Shown here in pieces: positions 25,958 through 34,623 of a stretch of DNA of 64,000 nt. The notes below the pieces were generated by a model. That model made no database searches. It had not been told where the DNA came from and was given only the letters and a program-made list of their open reading frames with translations. Source of the DNA: Micromonospora sp. WMMD1128 (GTDB lineage Bacteria > Actinomycetota > Actinomycetes > Mycobacteriales > Micromonosporaceae). The stretch lies in contig NZ_CP114902.1 in NCBI RefSeq assembly GCF_027497235.1, forward strand, positions 1,191,501 through 1,255,500. The letters run 5' to 3'. Both the position numbers and the translations under genes were made by a program. Position 1 is the stretch's first letter. Every line of letters begins with the position of its first letter.

Positions 25958-26782
25958 TCAGGCGCGGCGTCGGTACGCGCGGACGGCGAGCGGCGCGCAG
26001 ACCGCGATGATCGCCACGGTCCAGAGCAGCGACCGGGTCACCGGCCCGGCGACCGGACCGCCGATCATCAGGCCCCGGGCCGCCTCCATCACGTCGGCCA
26101 CCGGGTTCACCCCGACCCACCACTGCAACCAGCCGGGCAGCGTGTCGGTCGGCACCATCATGTTGGTGCCGAAGGTCAGCGGGAACAACACCAGGAACGC
26201 GGTGCCCTGCACGGCGCCGGGGCTGCGCATCACCATGCCGAGCAGCACGCCGATCCAGGTGACCGCGAACGCGAACGCGATGGTCAGCAGGCAGGCCGCA
26301 AGCGTGGACAGCGGATCGGTGCCGATCCGGAAGCCGATCGCGTAGCCGAACGCGAGCAGCACGGAGATCGAGACCACGAACCGGACCAGGTCGCCGACCA
26401 CGGAGCCGACGAGCGGCGCGGACCTGGCGATCGGCAGGCTGCGGAACCTGTCGAAGACGCCCTTCTCGATGTCGGTGTTGAGGCTGACGCCTGTCGCGAT
26501 GGACGCGAACAGCACGGTCTGCACCATGATCGCCGGCAGGAGGAACTGGAGGTAGGCGTGCTGCGAGCCGGAGATCGCGCCGCCCAGCAGGTAGACGAAG
26601 ATCAGCACGAAGACGATCGGCTGGAGCGTCACGTCGAGCAGTTGCTCGGGCGTGCGCAGCGTCTTGATCAGACTGCGTCTGGCGAGCGCGAGGCTGTGCC
26701 GGGCCAGCCCGAACGGGCGGGAGCCGGCCCGGGGCGCGCTGGTGCGGGGCGGCGTGGCCGCCGTGCGGGTGATCGTGGTCAT
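25958..26782 (-). CDS. ABC-2 type exporter permease (DrrB-like)
   Basis: 274 residues from ATG 26782. Six predicted membrane helices with the ABC-2 family segments PIVFVLIFVYLLGGAISGSQ, GVFDRFRSLPIARSAPLVG and PLTFGTNMMVPTDTLPGWLQ. With the ATPase just upstream (4-base overlap) it should form a drug or lipid exporter of the daunorubicin-resistance type. Its stop lies six bases from the stop of the convergent BTAD regulator. Confidence 0.9.
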   Translation of the reverse strand: MTTITRTAATPPRTSAPRAGSRPFGLARHSLALARRSLIKTLRTPEQLLDVTLQPIVFVLIFVYLLGGAISGSQHAYLQFLLPAIMVQTVLFASIATGVSLNTDIEKGVFDRFRSLPIARSAPLVGSVVGDLVRFVVSISVLLAFGYAIGFRIGTDPLSTLAACLLTIAFAFAVTWIGVLLGMVMRSPGAVQGTAFLVLFPLTFGTNMMVPTDTLPGWLQWWVGVNPVADVMEAARGLMIGGPVAGPVTRSLLWTVAIIAVCAPLAVRAYRRRA

Positions 26783-27735
26783 GCGGCCACCTCCATGGGT
26801 TCCCCGGCGCCGTGGCCGGTCAACGTGAAGAACACCTCGTCGAGACTGGGGAGGCGCAACGCCAGCTCCACCACGCCGATGCCGGCGTCGTCGAGCCGGC
26901 GGACCACCGCGGTGAACGTGGCGTCGTCGTCCACCGGCACGGTGAGCAGGCCGGGTCGGGGCAGTTCCGGATCGGTCCCGGTGCTGGCCCGCAGGATGTC
27001 GGCGACGTCGCCGATCCGGTCCGGCTCGGTCGGCCGGACCACGATGGTCTGGGTGCCGGCGATCCGCTTCAACTCGCCCGGGGTGCCGTGCGCGATCACC
27101 CGGCCGTGGTCGATCACCGAGATCTCGTCGGCGAGCGCGTCGGCCTCGTCCAGGTACTGCGTGGTCAGCAGCACCGTGGAGCCGTCGTCGACGAGCGAGC
27201 GGACCACGCCCCACATCTCCTCGCGCTTGGCCGGGTCCAGGCCGGTCGTCGGCTCGTCCAGATAGATCACGTCCGGCCGGCCGACCAGGCTCGCGGCCAG
27301 GTCCAGCCGGCGGCGCATGCCACCGGAGTACGTCTTGGCCGGGCGTCCGGCCGCCTCGGTCAGGTCGAACCAGGCGAGCAACTCGGCCGCCCGGGCCCGG
27401 GCGTCGCGTCCGCTCAGGTCGAGCAGCCGGCCGATCAGCACCAGGTTCTGGGTGCCGGTCAGATCCTCGTCGACCGAGGCGTACTGCCCGGTCAGCCCGA
27501 TCATCCGGCGTACCTTCCCGGCGTCGGCGACCACGTCGTGGCCGCCGACCGTGGCCCGGCCCCCGTCCGGGCGCAGCAGGGTGGCGAGGATCCGCACCGC
27601 AGTGGTCTTGCCGGCGCCGTTCGGCCCCAGCACCCCCAGCACGGTCCCCCGTCGTGCGGCGAGGTCGATCCCGGCCAGCGCGGTCGTCGTACCGAACCGC
27701 TTGACCAGGCCCTCCGCCTCGAATGCGTATGTCAT
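26779..27735 (-). CDS. ABC exporter ATP-binding protein (DrrA-like)
   Basis: 318 residues from ATG 27735. Walker A GPNGAGKTT, signature YSGGMRRRLDLAASL, Walker B VIYLDEPTTGLDP, and the C-terminal LRLPSLDEVFFTLTGHGA, which is the feature of the DrrA subgroup. It drives the DrrB-like permease. In Streptomyces such pairs export anthracyclines and other antibiotics; the substrate here is unknown. Confidence 0.92.
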   Translation of the reverse strand: MTYAFEAEGLVKRFGTTTALAGIDLAARRGTVLGVLGPNGAGKTTAVRILATLLRPDGGRATVGGHDVVADAGKVRRMIGLTGQYASVDEDLTGTQNLVLIGRLLDLSGRDARARAAELLAWFDLTEAAGRPAKTYSGGMRRRLDLAASLVGRPDVIYLDEPTTGLDPAKREEMWGVVRSLVDDGSTVLLTTQYLDEADALADEISVIDHGRVIAHGTPGELKRIAGTQTIVVRPTEPDRIGDVADILRASTGTDPELPRPGLLTVPVDDDATFTAVVRRLDDAGIGVVELALRLPSLDEVFFTLTGHGAGEPMEVAA

Positions 27736-27798
27736 GGCACCGACCATGGCCGGCGCCGCTGGCAGCGCACGCACACGCCGCTGGCAGCGGCGCTGTTC

Positions 27799-28500
27799 CT
27801 ATTCGCCGACGAGCAGGGGGCGGTGCGCGGTCCAGAGCCAGCGCAGGTGGTCGCGCAGCCGCTGCGGGCTCGCGACCCAGCCCTCGTCGGCGTAGCGCAG
27901 CAGCCGCCCGACCTCGCCGGCCACCAGGTCGTAGCCGGCCGCGCCGGTCTCCGGGACCGGCTCGTGCGGAGCGACCGCGACCGGCAGTGGGACCATCGGA
28001 AGCCGCAGCCCGGCGGCGTCCGCGGCCCGCAGCACCGTCAGATAGACCCGGACCAGGTGGTACGGGGAGACGACGAGCGCCACGCTGCCGATGCCCAGGG
28101 CCCGGACCCGGTCGACGATCCAGGCGGCCTGCCGGCCGGTGTCGGTGGCCGGCTCGGCCTGGAGCACGACGCCGTCGACCCGGCGCAGGCCGAGATCGCG
28201 CAGGCGGTCGAGTGTCAGCGGCCGGTGGGTCCGCTCGGCCGGGTTCGTGCCGGCCACCAGCAGGTGACGCAGCGCCGGGCCGGCCTCCCAGGCGCGGATC
28301 GCGTCGGTGAGCCGCCAGTCCTCGCCCTGCCCGGTGGGCACGACAAGCGCGTCGACCCGCTCGGCGGCCCGACCGGGGATGGTGAGGATCATGGTGACCG
28401 CCTCCAGCAGCGCCAGGAGCCGGTCCGGCGGGACGTCCGCGAACGCCTCCGGCCGCACGATCCGGGGCAGCGCGCCGTACCTGCGGGACACACTCGTCAC
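27799..28500 (-). CDS. YdcF/DUF218 family protein
   Basis: About 233 residues from GTG 28500 (reading VTSVSRRYGALPRIV). The DUF218 fold is seen in VDALVVPTGQGEDWRLTDAI, HLLVAGTNPAERT, AEPATDTGRQAAWIVDRVRA and ALVVSPYHLVRVYLTVLRAA. The canonical family motif with Gly-Glu-Ser is partly changed. Family members are envelope-linked (SanA, ElyC, YdcF), but here no membrane segment is seen. The open frame reaches 28557. Confidence 0.78.
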   Translation of the reverse strand: MTSVSRRYGALPRIVRPEAFADVPPDRLLALLEAVTMILTIPGRAAERVDALVVPTGQGEDWRLTDAIRAWEAGPALRHLLVAGTNPAERTHRPLTLDRLRDLGLRRVDGVVLQAEPATDTGRQAAWIVDRVRALGIGSVALVVSPYHLVRVYLTVLRAADAAGLRLPMVPLPVAVAPHEPVPETGAAGYDLVAGEVGRLLRYADEGWVASPQRLRDHLRWLWTAHRPLLVGE

Positions 28501-28570
28501 GCACGCGATCTTGCCACCTCCGCAGCGCCGGTGGGCGTGTCCGAGCCGGTCTCTCACCTAGGATGGCGGC

Positions 28571-29128
28571 ATGAGCGCTGAGGCCGTCGGCATGCACATG
28601 CCCGCCGTCGTGATGCTCGACGACGTGGCGACGATGAACGCCGCCGACCCGAACGGTCACCGCTACGAGACCAGCCCCGACGGGGTCCTGTCGGTCATGC
28701 CGCCGCCCGACTCCGAGCACGCGATCATCGCGAGTCGCCTCTTCGCCTGGCTGATCAGGGCGGGCTGGCCGCCCGAGCAGGTGCTCCAGGCGGTCGGCGT
28801 CCGGGTGCCCGGGCGCAGCGGCGACGGCGGGCGGATCCCCGACCTGAGCGTGTGGCGCAAGCCGCCCGGGCGCGGAGTCTGGTCCACCGTGACCGATCTG
28901 GTGCTGGCTGTCGAGATCGTCTCACCCGGTTCGGAGGCGATGGACTCGGTGACCAAGGTCCGGGAGTACGCCTCGGCCGGCATTCCGCGTTACTGGGTGG
29001 TGGATCGCGACGGTCCGCAGACCGTGACGCTGCACGAGCTCACCGGCGACGGCCGGTACGCCGAACACGCTCGGATGCCGCTGGCCTGGCTCTTGCAGAC
29101 CGCGCCGGCCGACCACCTCGACGGGTGA
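28571..29128 (+). CDS. Uma2 family (DUF820) endonuclease-like protein
   Basis: 185 residues. PD-(D/E)XK-like restriction-endonuclease fold: YETSPDGVLSVMPPPDSEH, RIPDLSVWRKPP with the catalytic Asp, LAVEIVSPGSEAMDSVTKVR with Glu and the family Pro-Gly-Ser, and YASAGIPRYWVVD with the lysine upstream of YASAG. Uma2 genes are abundant in cyanobacteria and actinomycetes, where their biological role is unclear. ATG 28571 has no strong ribosome binding site. Confidence 0.88.
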   Translation: MSAEAVGMHMPAVVMLDDVATMNAADPNGHRYETSPDGVLSVMPPPDSEHAIIASRLFAWLIRAGWPPEQVLQAVGVRVPGRSGDGGRIPDLSVWRKPPGRGVWSTVTDLVLAVEIVSPGSEAMDSVTKVREYASAGIPRYWVVDRDGPQTVTLHELTGDGRYAEHARMPLAWLLQTAPADHLDG

Positions 29129-29135
29129 ACGCCGA

Positions 29136-29163
29136 GGGGCCCCGCCGAAATCGGCGGGGCCCC
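29136..29163. terminator. Bidirectional terminator between Uma2 and proX
   Basis: GGGGCCCCGCCGA (29136-29148) and its reverse complement (29151-29163) make a 13-bp stem closed by AA. It lies 7 bases after the Uma2 stop and 18 bases from the stop of the convergent proX gene. Confidence 0.9.
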
Positions 29164-29181
29164 GGTCGTGCGCGGGATCGC

Positions 29182-30075
29182 TCAGGCGAGCGTCTTCAGG
29201 TAGTCGGGGTTGGCCTTCAGCCACTCCTCGACCGCCTTCTCCTCGTCGCCCTTGTGCACGTTGAACATCAGGTCCTCCAGCGAGGCGAGCTGGTCACCGT
29301 CCATCTTGAACTTCTTCAGCATGTCGGTGACCTCGGGGAAGTCCTCGCCGAAGCCCAGCCGGGCGAACGTGTTGATCTGCTCGGCCTGGCCGAGGGTGCC
29401 CTTCGGGTCGGCCAGGTCCTTCAGCTCGTACTTGGCGTAGGCCCAGTGCGGGTGCCAGAGCGTGACGACGATCGGCTTCTTGTCCTTGATGGCGCCGTCG
29501 AGCGCGGCCAGCATGGCCGGGGTGGACGACGTCTTCAGCTTCATCGCGCCGTCCAGGCCGTACTGCGGGATCACCTGCTCCTGGGTGGCCTTGGTGAGGC
29601 CGGCGCCCGGCTCGATACCGATCATCTCGCCGCCGAACGTGCCGGCCTTGCCGGCCAGGTCCGCAAGCGAGTCGACGCCCTCGACGTACGTGGGCACCGC
29701 GATGCTGAGGCTGGCGTCGTCGTGCCAGACGCCCAGCTTCTCCAGCTTGTCGCCGTACTTCTCCATGTAGGAGGCGTGGGTCAGCGGGAGCCAGCCGTCC
29801 AGGAACAGGTCGATGTCGCCGTTGGCGAGACCGCCGTAGACCAGACCGGCCTCCAGGTTCTTGAGCTGGACCTCGTAGCCCTTCTCCTTGAGGATGTTCT
29901 CCCACAGGTGGGAGGCGGCGATCGCCTCGTCCCAGGCCATGTAACCGATGGTGATCTTCTTGTCGCCGCCGGACCCGGACGCGCCGTCGGACTCGTCGCC
30001 GCAGGCGGTCGCGCCACCGAGGGCCAGAGCGGCGGTCACCGCCAGCGCGAGAACGCGCTTCATCGTCGTAAACAC
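29182..30075 (-). CDS. proX: Glycine betaine ABC transporter substrate-binding lipoprotein
   Basis: 297 residues from GTG 30075. Signal peptide with a lipobox-like end (LALGGATACG, Cys about 25), then an OpuAC fold: KKITIGYMAWDEAIAASHLW, GDIDLFLDGWLPLTHASYME, PHWAYAKYELKDLADPKGTL. The tryptophans in YMAWDE, DGWLP and LWHPHWAY are of the kind that form the aromatic box for the trimethylammonium group. GTG 30075 has AAGGAAG four bases upstream; ATG 30063 is an alternative. It is third in a proV-proW-proX operon for osmoprotectant uptake. Confidence 0.9.
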   Translation of the reverse strand: MFTTMKRVLALAVTAALALGGATACGDESDGASGSGGDKKITIGYMAWDEAIAASHLWENILKEKGYEVQLKNLEAGLVYGGLANGDIDLFLDGWLPLTHASYMEKYGDKLEKLGVWHDDASLSIAVPTYVEGVDSLADLAGKAGTFGGEMIGIEPGAGLTKATQEQVIPQYGLDGAMKLKTSSTPAMLAALDGAIKDKKPIVVTLWHPHWAYAKYELKDLADPKGTLGQAEQINTFARLGFGEDFPEVTDMLKKFKMDGDQLASLEDLMFNVHKGDEEKAVEEWLKANPDYLKTLA

Positions 30076-30152
30076 AGAACTTCCTTTCCTTGCGGGGTTG
30101 CCGGTGGTTTCGCGTGGGCGGAACCGGGGGTGCCGGCGAGGAGGGCTACCGG

Positions 30153-31046
30153 TCAGGCCGCCTCGCGCGCCAGGCGCTGGGCCCGGGCGGAGGGGAACCG
30201 GTCGCCCGCGGAGTCGGTGAGCCGGTCGAGCACGACGGCGAGGACCACGACGGCGATCCCGCCTTCGAACCCGGCACCCACCTCGACCTGGGACAACGCG
30301 AAAATGATCACGTCGCCGAGGCCGCCGGCGCCGACCATGCCGGCGATGACCACCATGGACAGGGACAGCATGATCACCTGGTTGACGCCGGTCATGATGG
30401 TCGGCAGCGCCAGCGGCACCTTCGTGCGCAGCAGCACCATCCACGGCGGCGCGCCGAAGGACTCGGCGGCCTGCACGATCTCCTTGTCGACCTGGCGCAG
30501 GCCCAGCTCGGTCAGGCGGACGCCGGGCGGCATGCTGAACACCACCGTGGCCAGCACGCCCGGCACGGTGCCGATGCCGAAGAAGAACAGCGCCGGGAGC
30601 AGGTAGACGAACGCGGGCATGGTCTGCATGAAGTCCAGCACCGGCCGGGCCACCGCGGACGCCCGCTTGTTCTCGGCCACGAAGATGCCCAACGGGATCG
30701 CCAGCAGCAGGGCGAGCAGGCTGGCCACGAGCACCTGCGCGAGCGTGCTCATGGTCTCCTCCCAGTACGGCATGCCGGCCACCAACAGGAGGCCGACGGC
30801 CGCGCCGAGGGCGAACTTCCAACCGCGCAGCCACCAGCCGAGCCCGGCCAGCACCGCCACGACCGCCACCGCGGGCACGCCGTTGAGCAGCTGTTCGAGC
30901 GGGCCCACAAGTCCCTCGACCACGGCCGTGACGGCGTCGAAGAGCGGGCCCAGGGTACGGGTGGCCCAGTCCACGCCCGTCTCGATCCACTCGCCGAGCG
31001 GCACCCGGGGCAGCGCGGCGTCGAGCGGGAATTCGCGCAGGCTCAT
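30153..31046 (-). CDS. proW: Glycine betaine/proline ABC transporter permease
   Basis: 297 residues. About seven membrane helices; BPD_transp_1 family with the EAA loop reading IVQAAESFGAPPWMVLLRTK and later VVIAGMVGAGGLGDVI. The long N-terminal part (about 90 residues before the conserved region) is usual for ProW. It overlaps the proV stop by four bases at 31043-31046, so translation is probably coupled. It forms the channel for betaine-type osmoprotectants. Confidence 0.92.
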   Translation of the reverse strand: MSLREFPLDAALPRVPLGEWIETGVDWATRTLGPLFDAVTAVVEGLVGPLEQLLNGVPAVAVVAVLAGLGWWLRGWKFALGAAVGLLLVAGMPYWEETMSTLAQVLVASLLALLLAIPLGIFVAENKRASAVARPVLDFMQTMPAFVYLLPALFFFGIGTVPGVLATVVFSMPPGVRLTELGLRQVDKEIVQAAESFGAPPWMVLLRTKVPLALPTIMTGVNQVIMLSLSMVVIAGMVGAGGLGDVIIFALSQVEVGAGFEGGIAVVVLAVVLDRLTDSAGDRFPSARAQRLAREAA

Positions 31047-32263
31047 GCCGGGATCTCCTCTTCGACTGTCGGCTCCTCGGGCGTGCCGCTGGCCAGGGCG
31101 CTGAGCAGCGTGATCCGGGGGATCACCCCGGCCAGCCGGCCCCGTTCGTCGAGGACGGCCACCGGGTGCTGGCTCTCCGCGCAGTCGGCGAAGAGGTCGG
31201 CGACCGAGGTGTCCTCGGTGACGGTGCGGACCCGCTCAGTCGAGACGTACCCGTCGAGGGTGGTCCGGTTCTCGCGCAGCGCGCGCAGCACCTCGTCCTC
31301 GGTCACCGTGCCGAGGAAACGCTTGCCCGGGCCGGTCACGTAGACCACCGAGGTCTGGGTGTCCCGCAGCGCCTTGGCGGCGACCCGCGGGCCGGCGCTG
31401 ATGTCGAGAACGTGGTGCGGCTTCTCCATCACCGAGGCGGCGGTGAGGATGCGGGTGCGGTCCACGTCGGCCACGAACTGCGCCACGTACCCGTTGGCCG
31501 GGTCGGTGAGGATCTCCTCCGCCGTGCCGATCTGGACGATCCGGCCGTCCCGCATGACCGCGATCCGGTCGCCGAGGCGCATCGCCTCGTTCAGGTCGTG
31601 GGTGATGAAGATGATCGTCTTGCCCAGCTCGGCCTGCAGCTCCAGGAGCTGGTCCTGGATCTCCCGCCGGATGAGCGGGTCGAGCGCCGAGAACGCCTCG
31701 TCCATGAGCAGGATGTCGGTGCCGGCCGCGAGCGCGCGGGCCAGGCCGACCCGCTGCCGCATGCCGCCGGAGAGGTCGTGCGGGAGGTGGTCCGCCCACT
31801 CGGTCAGGCCCACCATGCGCAGCGCGTCCATCGCGCGCTCGCGCCGTTCGGCCTTGGGTCGGCCGGCGACCTCGAGCGCGTATCCGGCGTTCTCCGCCAC
31901 CGTGCGGTGCGGCATGAGCGCGAAGTGCTGGAAGACCATGCTGATCTTGTCTCGGCGCAGCTTGCGCAGGGCGGCGGGCTTGAGCGAGGTCAGGTCGACG
32001 TCGTCCACCCGCACGGTGCCCGCGGTGGGCCGGAGGAGGCCGTTCAGCATCCGGATGAGGGTCGACTTCCCGGAGCCGGACAGGCCCATCACGACGAAGA
32101 TCTCGCCGGGGCGTACGTCGAAGGTCGCGTCGATGACGGCGGCCGTGGCCGACAGGCCGGCCAGGGCCTCGGCGCGTGGCGCGCCGTCCGCCAGGCGTCT
32201 TACCGCTTCGTCAGCTCGGTTCCCGAATATTTTGTAGAGCGACTGCACTGCGAGCGCGGACAC
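31043..32263 (-). CDS. proV: Glycine betaine/proline ABC transporter ATP-binding protein with CBS pair
   Basis: 406 residues from GTG 32263, which has GGAGAGG a few bases upstream; the frame is open to 32434 but lacks family sequence there. Walker A VMGLSGSGKST, signature LSGGMRQRVGLARAL, Walker B ILLMDEAFSALDP. The last 130 or so residues form two CBS motifs (HHVLDISAGPRVAAKALRDT and VRTVTEDTSVADLFADCAES), which in OpuA-type ATPases sense ionic strength or c-di-AMP. It is the first gene of the operon. Confidence 0.93.
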   Translation of the reverse strand: MSALAVQSLYKIFGNRADEAVRRLADGAPRAEALAGLSATAAVIDATFDVRPGEIFVVMGLSGSGKSTLIRMLNGLLRPTAGTVRVDDVDLTSLKPAALRKLRRDKISMVFQHFALMPHRTVAENAGYALEVAGRPKAERRERAMDALRMVGLTEWADHLPHDLSGGMRQRVGLARALAAGTDILLMDEAFSALDPLIRREIQDQLLELQAELGKTIIFITHDLNEAMRLGDRIAVMRDGRIVQIGTAEEILTDPANGYVAQFVADVDRTRILTAASVMEKPHHVLDISAGPRVAAKALRDTQTSVVYVTGPGKRFLGTVTEDEVLRALRENRTTLDGYVSTERVRTVTEDTSVADLFADCAESQHPVAVLDERGRLAGVIPRITLLSALASGTPEEPTVEEEIPA

Positions 32264-32692
32264 GATCCCCTCTCCGACGCCGGCCGTCGGCGGGGTGTGC
32301 CGGCGGCGGCGGTCTTCGGTCTCGTCCGTGATATCAACTTCGGTCACGTGCGGGCCATGAGGGCCGGCAAGGAAACCTACCGACGCCATCGCGATTAATC
32401 CAACCGGCACTGCGGGGAATGTGGACCACCACACAAAAACCGGCGGTCGAATTCGGTCGTCGAGGGCATCCGGTATGCGCGCGCCACGCTTCTCCGGACG
32501 ACGTTTCCGCTGGTAGGAGCGTTGTTTCCGGTTATCGACGCAGACTGTTGCATATGAAGAAACTGATAACCAATCGTCACGCGATTGTCATATCCGACCG
32601 ACCGTGTCGCGGATTACGGTCGGCTCCGCCGTTCCATTCCGTAATGGGGCGGCGACGATTCCCGTCGAGTGCGGCCCCCGCCGGCCGGCGGG
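32264..32692. other. Upstream region of the proVWX operon
   Basis: 429 bases without a gene, with clearly lower G+C than the surroundings around 32320-32600. It must hold the proV promoter. It contains a palindrome CAATCG-TCACG-CGATTG at 32571-32587, which could be a regulator site, and a perfect 16-base palindrome (CCCGCCGGCCGGCGGG) close to the TetR stop. Small open frames here have no support. Confidence 0.5.
32571..32587. promoter_or_regulatory. Operator-like palindrome upstream of proV
   Basis: CAATCG and CGATTG, perfect 6-base arms separated by 5 bases, in the AT-richer segment about 310 bases upstream of the proV start and 106 bases after the TetR stop. The regulator is unknown. Confidence 0.35.
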
Positions 32693-33295
32693 TCAGCCGG
32701 TGCGGCCGGGCGCCTCGTCGGGGCCCAGTTGCCGGGCGACGATCCGCAGCGCACGGGTCAGCTCCTGCGCCGAGGGCGCGGCGTCCGGGTCCACCAGGCA
32801 CTGGGCGGCCACGCCGCCGAGCAGCGCCTGGTGGAACGCGCCGAGGGTGAGCGCGGTGCCCTCGTCCGTGCCCGGGCCGAACCGGTGGAACACCTCGGCC
32901 AGGCCGAGGCGGGCCCGGCGGTTGGCGGCGGCGAACGCCTCGCGTAGCTCGGGGGCGCGGTCCATCCGGGCGATCAGCTCGAACTGGACCGCCCAGAGCG
33001 GGCGCAGCCGGACGATCGACTCGATGATCCGCTCCCAGGCCAGCTCGAACCGCTGCTCCGGGTCGGCGTCCGGGTCGGCGTCGTGGGCCAGTGCGCGGTC
33101 CAGCTCCTCGCCCCACTCCGCCATCGCCTCGAACAGCGCCTCGTCGAGCAGCGCCCGGGTGGTGCGGAAGTGGTAGCCGATGGCGGCGAGGCTGGTGCCG
33201 GCCGCGGCGGCGACGTCGCGGGCGGTGGTGGCGGCGTAGCCCTTCGCCATCAGGCAGCGCTTCGCGCCGGCGAGGAGATCTTCCCGATTTCCCAT
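32693..33295 (-). CDS. TetR-family transcriptional regulator
   Basis: 200 residues from ATG 33295 (MGNREDLLAGAKRCLMAKGY). N-terminal HTH: TTARDVAAAAGTSLAAIGYH then FRTTRALLDEALFEAM. C-terminal helical ligand domain. ATG 33325 in the same frame is an alternative. It is divergent from an FAD monooxygenase that it likely represses. Between them AACATCTG (33321-33328) and AACGTCTG (33338-33345) form a direct repeat that could be the operator. Confidence 0.88.
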   Translation of the reverse strand: MGNREDLLAGAKRCLMAKGYAATTARDVAAAAGTSLAAIGYHFRTTRALLDEALFEAMAEWGEELDRALAHDADPDADPEQRFELAWERIIESIVRLRPLWAVQFELIARMDRAPELREAFAAANRRARLGLAEVFHRFGPGTDEGTALTLGAFHQALLGGVAAQCLVDPDAAPSAQELTRALRIVARQLGPDEAPGRTG

Positions 33296-33330
33296 GGAGA
33301 GCAGCGTACCGAGAATCTTGAACATCTGTC

Positions 33331-33360
33331 TTGCACAAACGTCTGACACACCCGTACCGT
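33331..33360 (+). promoter_or_regulatory. Promoter of the FAD monooxygenase gene (predicted)
   Basis: TTGCAC (33331-33336), 18-base spacer, TACCGT (33355-33360). The expected start of transcription falls on or next to ATG 33368, so the message is probably leaderless. The TetR direct repeat overlaps the -35 region. Confidence 0.55.
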
Positions 33361-33367
33361 CGCTGTC

Positions 33368-34591
33368 ATGACCGATGTCCTGATCTCCGGCGGCGGTGTC
33401 GCCGGCTCCGCGCTCGCCTGGTGGCTGCGCCGCCACGGCCTCCGGCCGACAGTCGTGGAACGGGCCCCCGCGCCCCGCGACGGCGGCTACAAGGTCGACG
33501 TCCGGGGCGCGGCCCTGACCGTGCTGGACCGGATGGGCCTGACCGGGCAGGTGCGCGCCCACGACACCGGGATGCGGCTGGCCCGCTTCCTCGACGGGCG
33601 CGGCCGGCAGCTCGCCACCATGGACGCCGCCCTGTTCGGCGGCCGATCGGACGACGACGTCGAGATCATGCGCGGCGACCTGACCCGGATCCTGCGGGCC
33701 GCCGCCGGCGACGTGGAACACCGCTTCGACGACTCGGTCACCGCGCTGCGCGCCGACGCCGACGGAGTCGACGTGACCTTCGCGCGGGGCCCGCGCCGTC
33801 GCTTCGACCTGGTCATCGGCGCCGACGGGCTGCACTCGACGGTACGGCGGCTCGCGTTCGGCCCGGCGTCGCGCCACCTGCGCCCGCTCGGGCACCACAT
33901 CGCCATCTGCACCGTGCCGGCCGGATTCGGCGAGGAACGGGTCGAGCTGCTGCACCCGGCACCCGGGCGGAGCGTGGGCGTCTACCGGACCGCGGGCGCG
34001 CCCGACGCCCGGGCGCTGTTCCTCTTCCGCTCGCCCGGCGACGCGGGAGACCACGGCGACGCCGGCGACCGCGGTGACGTGGCCGCCCAGCGAGCGCTGC
34101 TGGGCCGGGCCTTCGCCGGGGCCGGCTGGCGGGTGCCCGAGCTGCTCGCCGCGTTGCCCGACGCGCCCGACCTCTACCTCGACGAGATGAGCCAGGTGCG
34201 GATGGTGAGCTGGTCGGCCGGCCGGGTCGGGCTGGTCGGCGACGCCGCCTACGCCGCCTCACCGGCGTCCGGCCAGGGCACCAGCCTCGGGCTGGTCGGG
34301 GCGTACGTGCTGGCCGCCGCGCTGGCCGAGGCGGGCGGGAACCCGGCGGCCGGATTCGCCGCGTACGAGCGTCGGATGCGGCCGTTCGTCGCGGCGAACC
34401 AGGCGCTTGCCGAGCGCAACTTGAAGGGCATGGTGCTCGGCTCGGCCGGGCAGATCCGGTTCCAGACGCTGATGCTGCGCCTCCTGCCGCGCCTGCCCGG
34501 CCGGGAGCGGATGATCAGCCGGGTGGCCGAGCCGATCCGCCGGGCGGCCACCGCGATCACGCTGCCGGACCTGCCGACCCGCGCGACCTGA
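33368..34591 (+). CDS. FAD-dependent monooxygenase (class A, TetX/PHBH-like)
   Basis: 407 residues. FAD motif 1 DVLISGGGVAGSALAWWLRR, the DG motif LVIGADGLHSTVRRLAFGP and the GD motif GRVGLVGDAAYAASPASGQG are all intact. Members hydroxylate aromatic or antibiotic substrates with NAD(P)H and O2; divergence from a TetR gene resembles detoxification pairs. Residues about 224-238 hold a Gly-Asp repeat (GDAGDHGDAGDRGD), a local low-complexity insertion. Confidence 0.9.
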   Translation: MTDVLISGGGVAGSALAWWLRRHGLRPTVVERAPAPRDGGYKVDVRGAALTVLDRMGLTGQVRAHDTGMRLARFLDGRGRQLATMDAALFGGRSDDDVEIMRGDLTRILRAAAGDVEHRFDDSVTALRADADGVDVTFARGPRRRFDLVIGADGLHSTVRRLAFGPASRHLRPLGHHIAICTVPAGFGEERVELLHPAPGRSVGVYRTAGAPDARALFLFRSPGDAGDHGDAGDRGDVAAQRALLGRAFAGAGWRVPELLAALPDAPDLYLDEMSQVRMVSWSAGRVGLVGDAAYAASPASGQGTSLGLVGAYVLAAALAEAGGNPAAGFAAYERRMRPFVAANQALAERNLKGMVLGSAGQIRFQTLMLRLLPRLPGRERMISRVAEPIRRAATAITLPDLPTRAT

Positions 34592-34623
34592 GATCAGGGA
34601 CCCGGCGGCCCTATGCTCGGGGG

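Noticed and set aside
32395..32580. Small minus-strand open frame upstream of proV
   Set aside because: 61 codons without a ribosome binding site or family character, in an AT-richer leader region.
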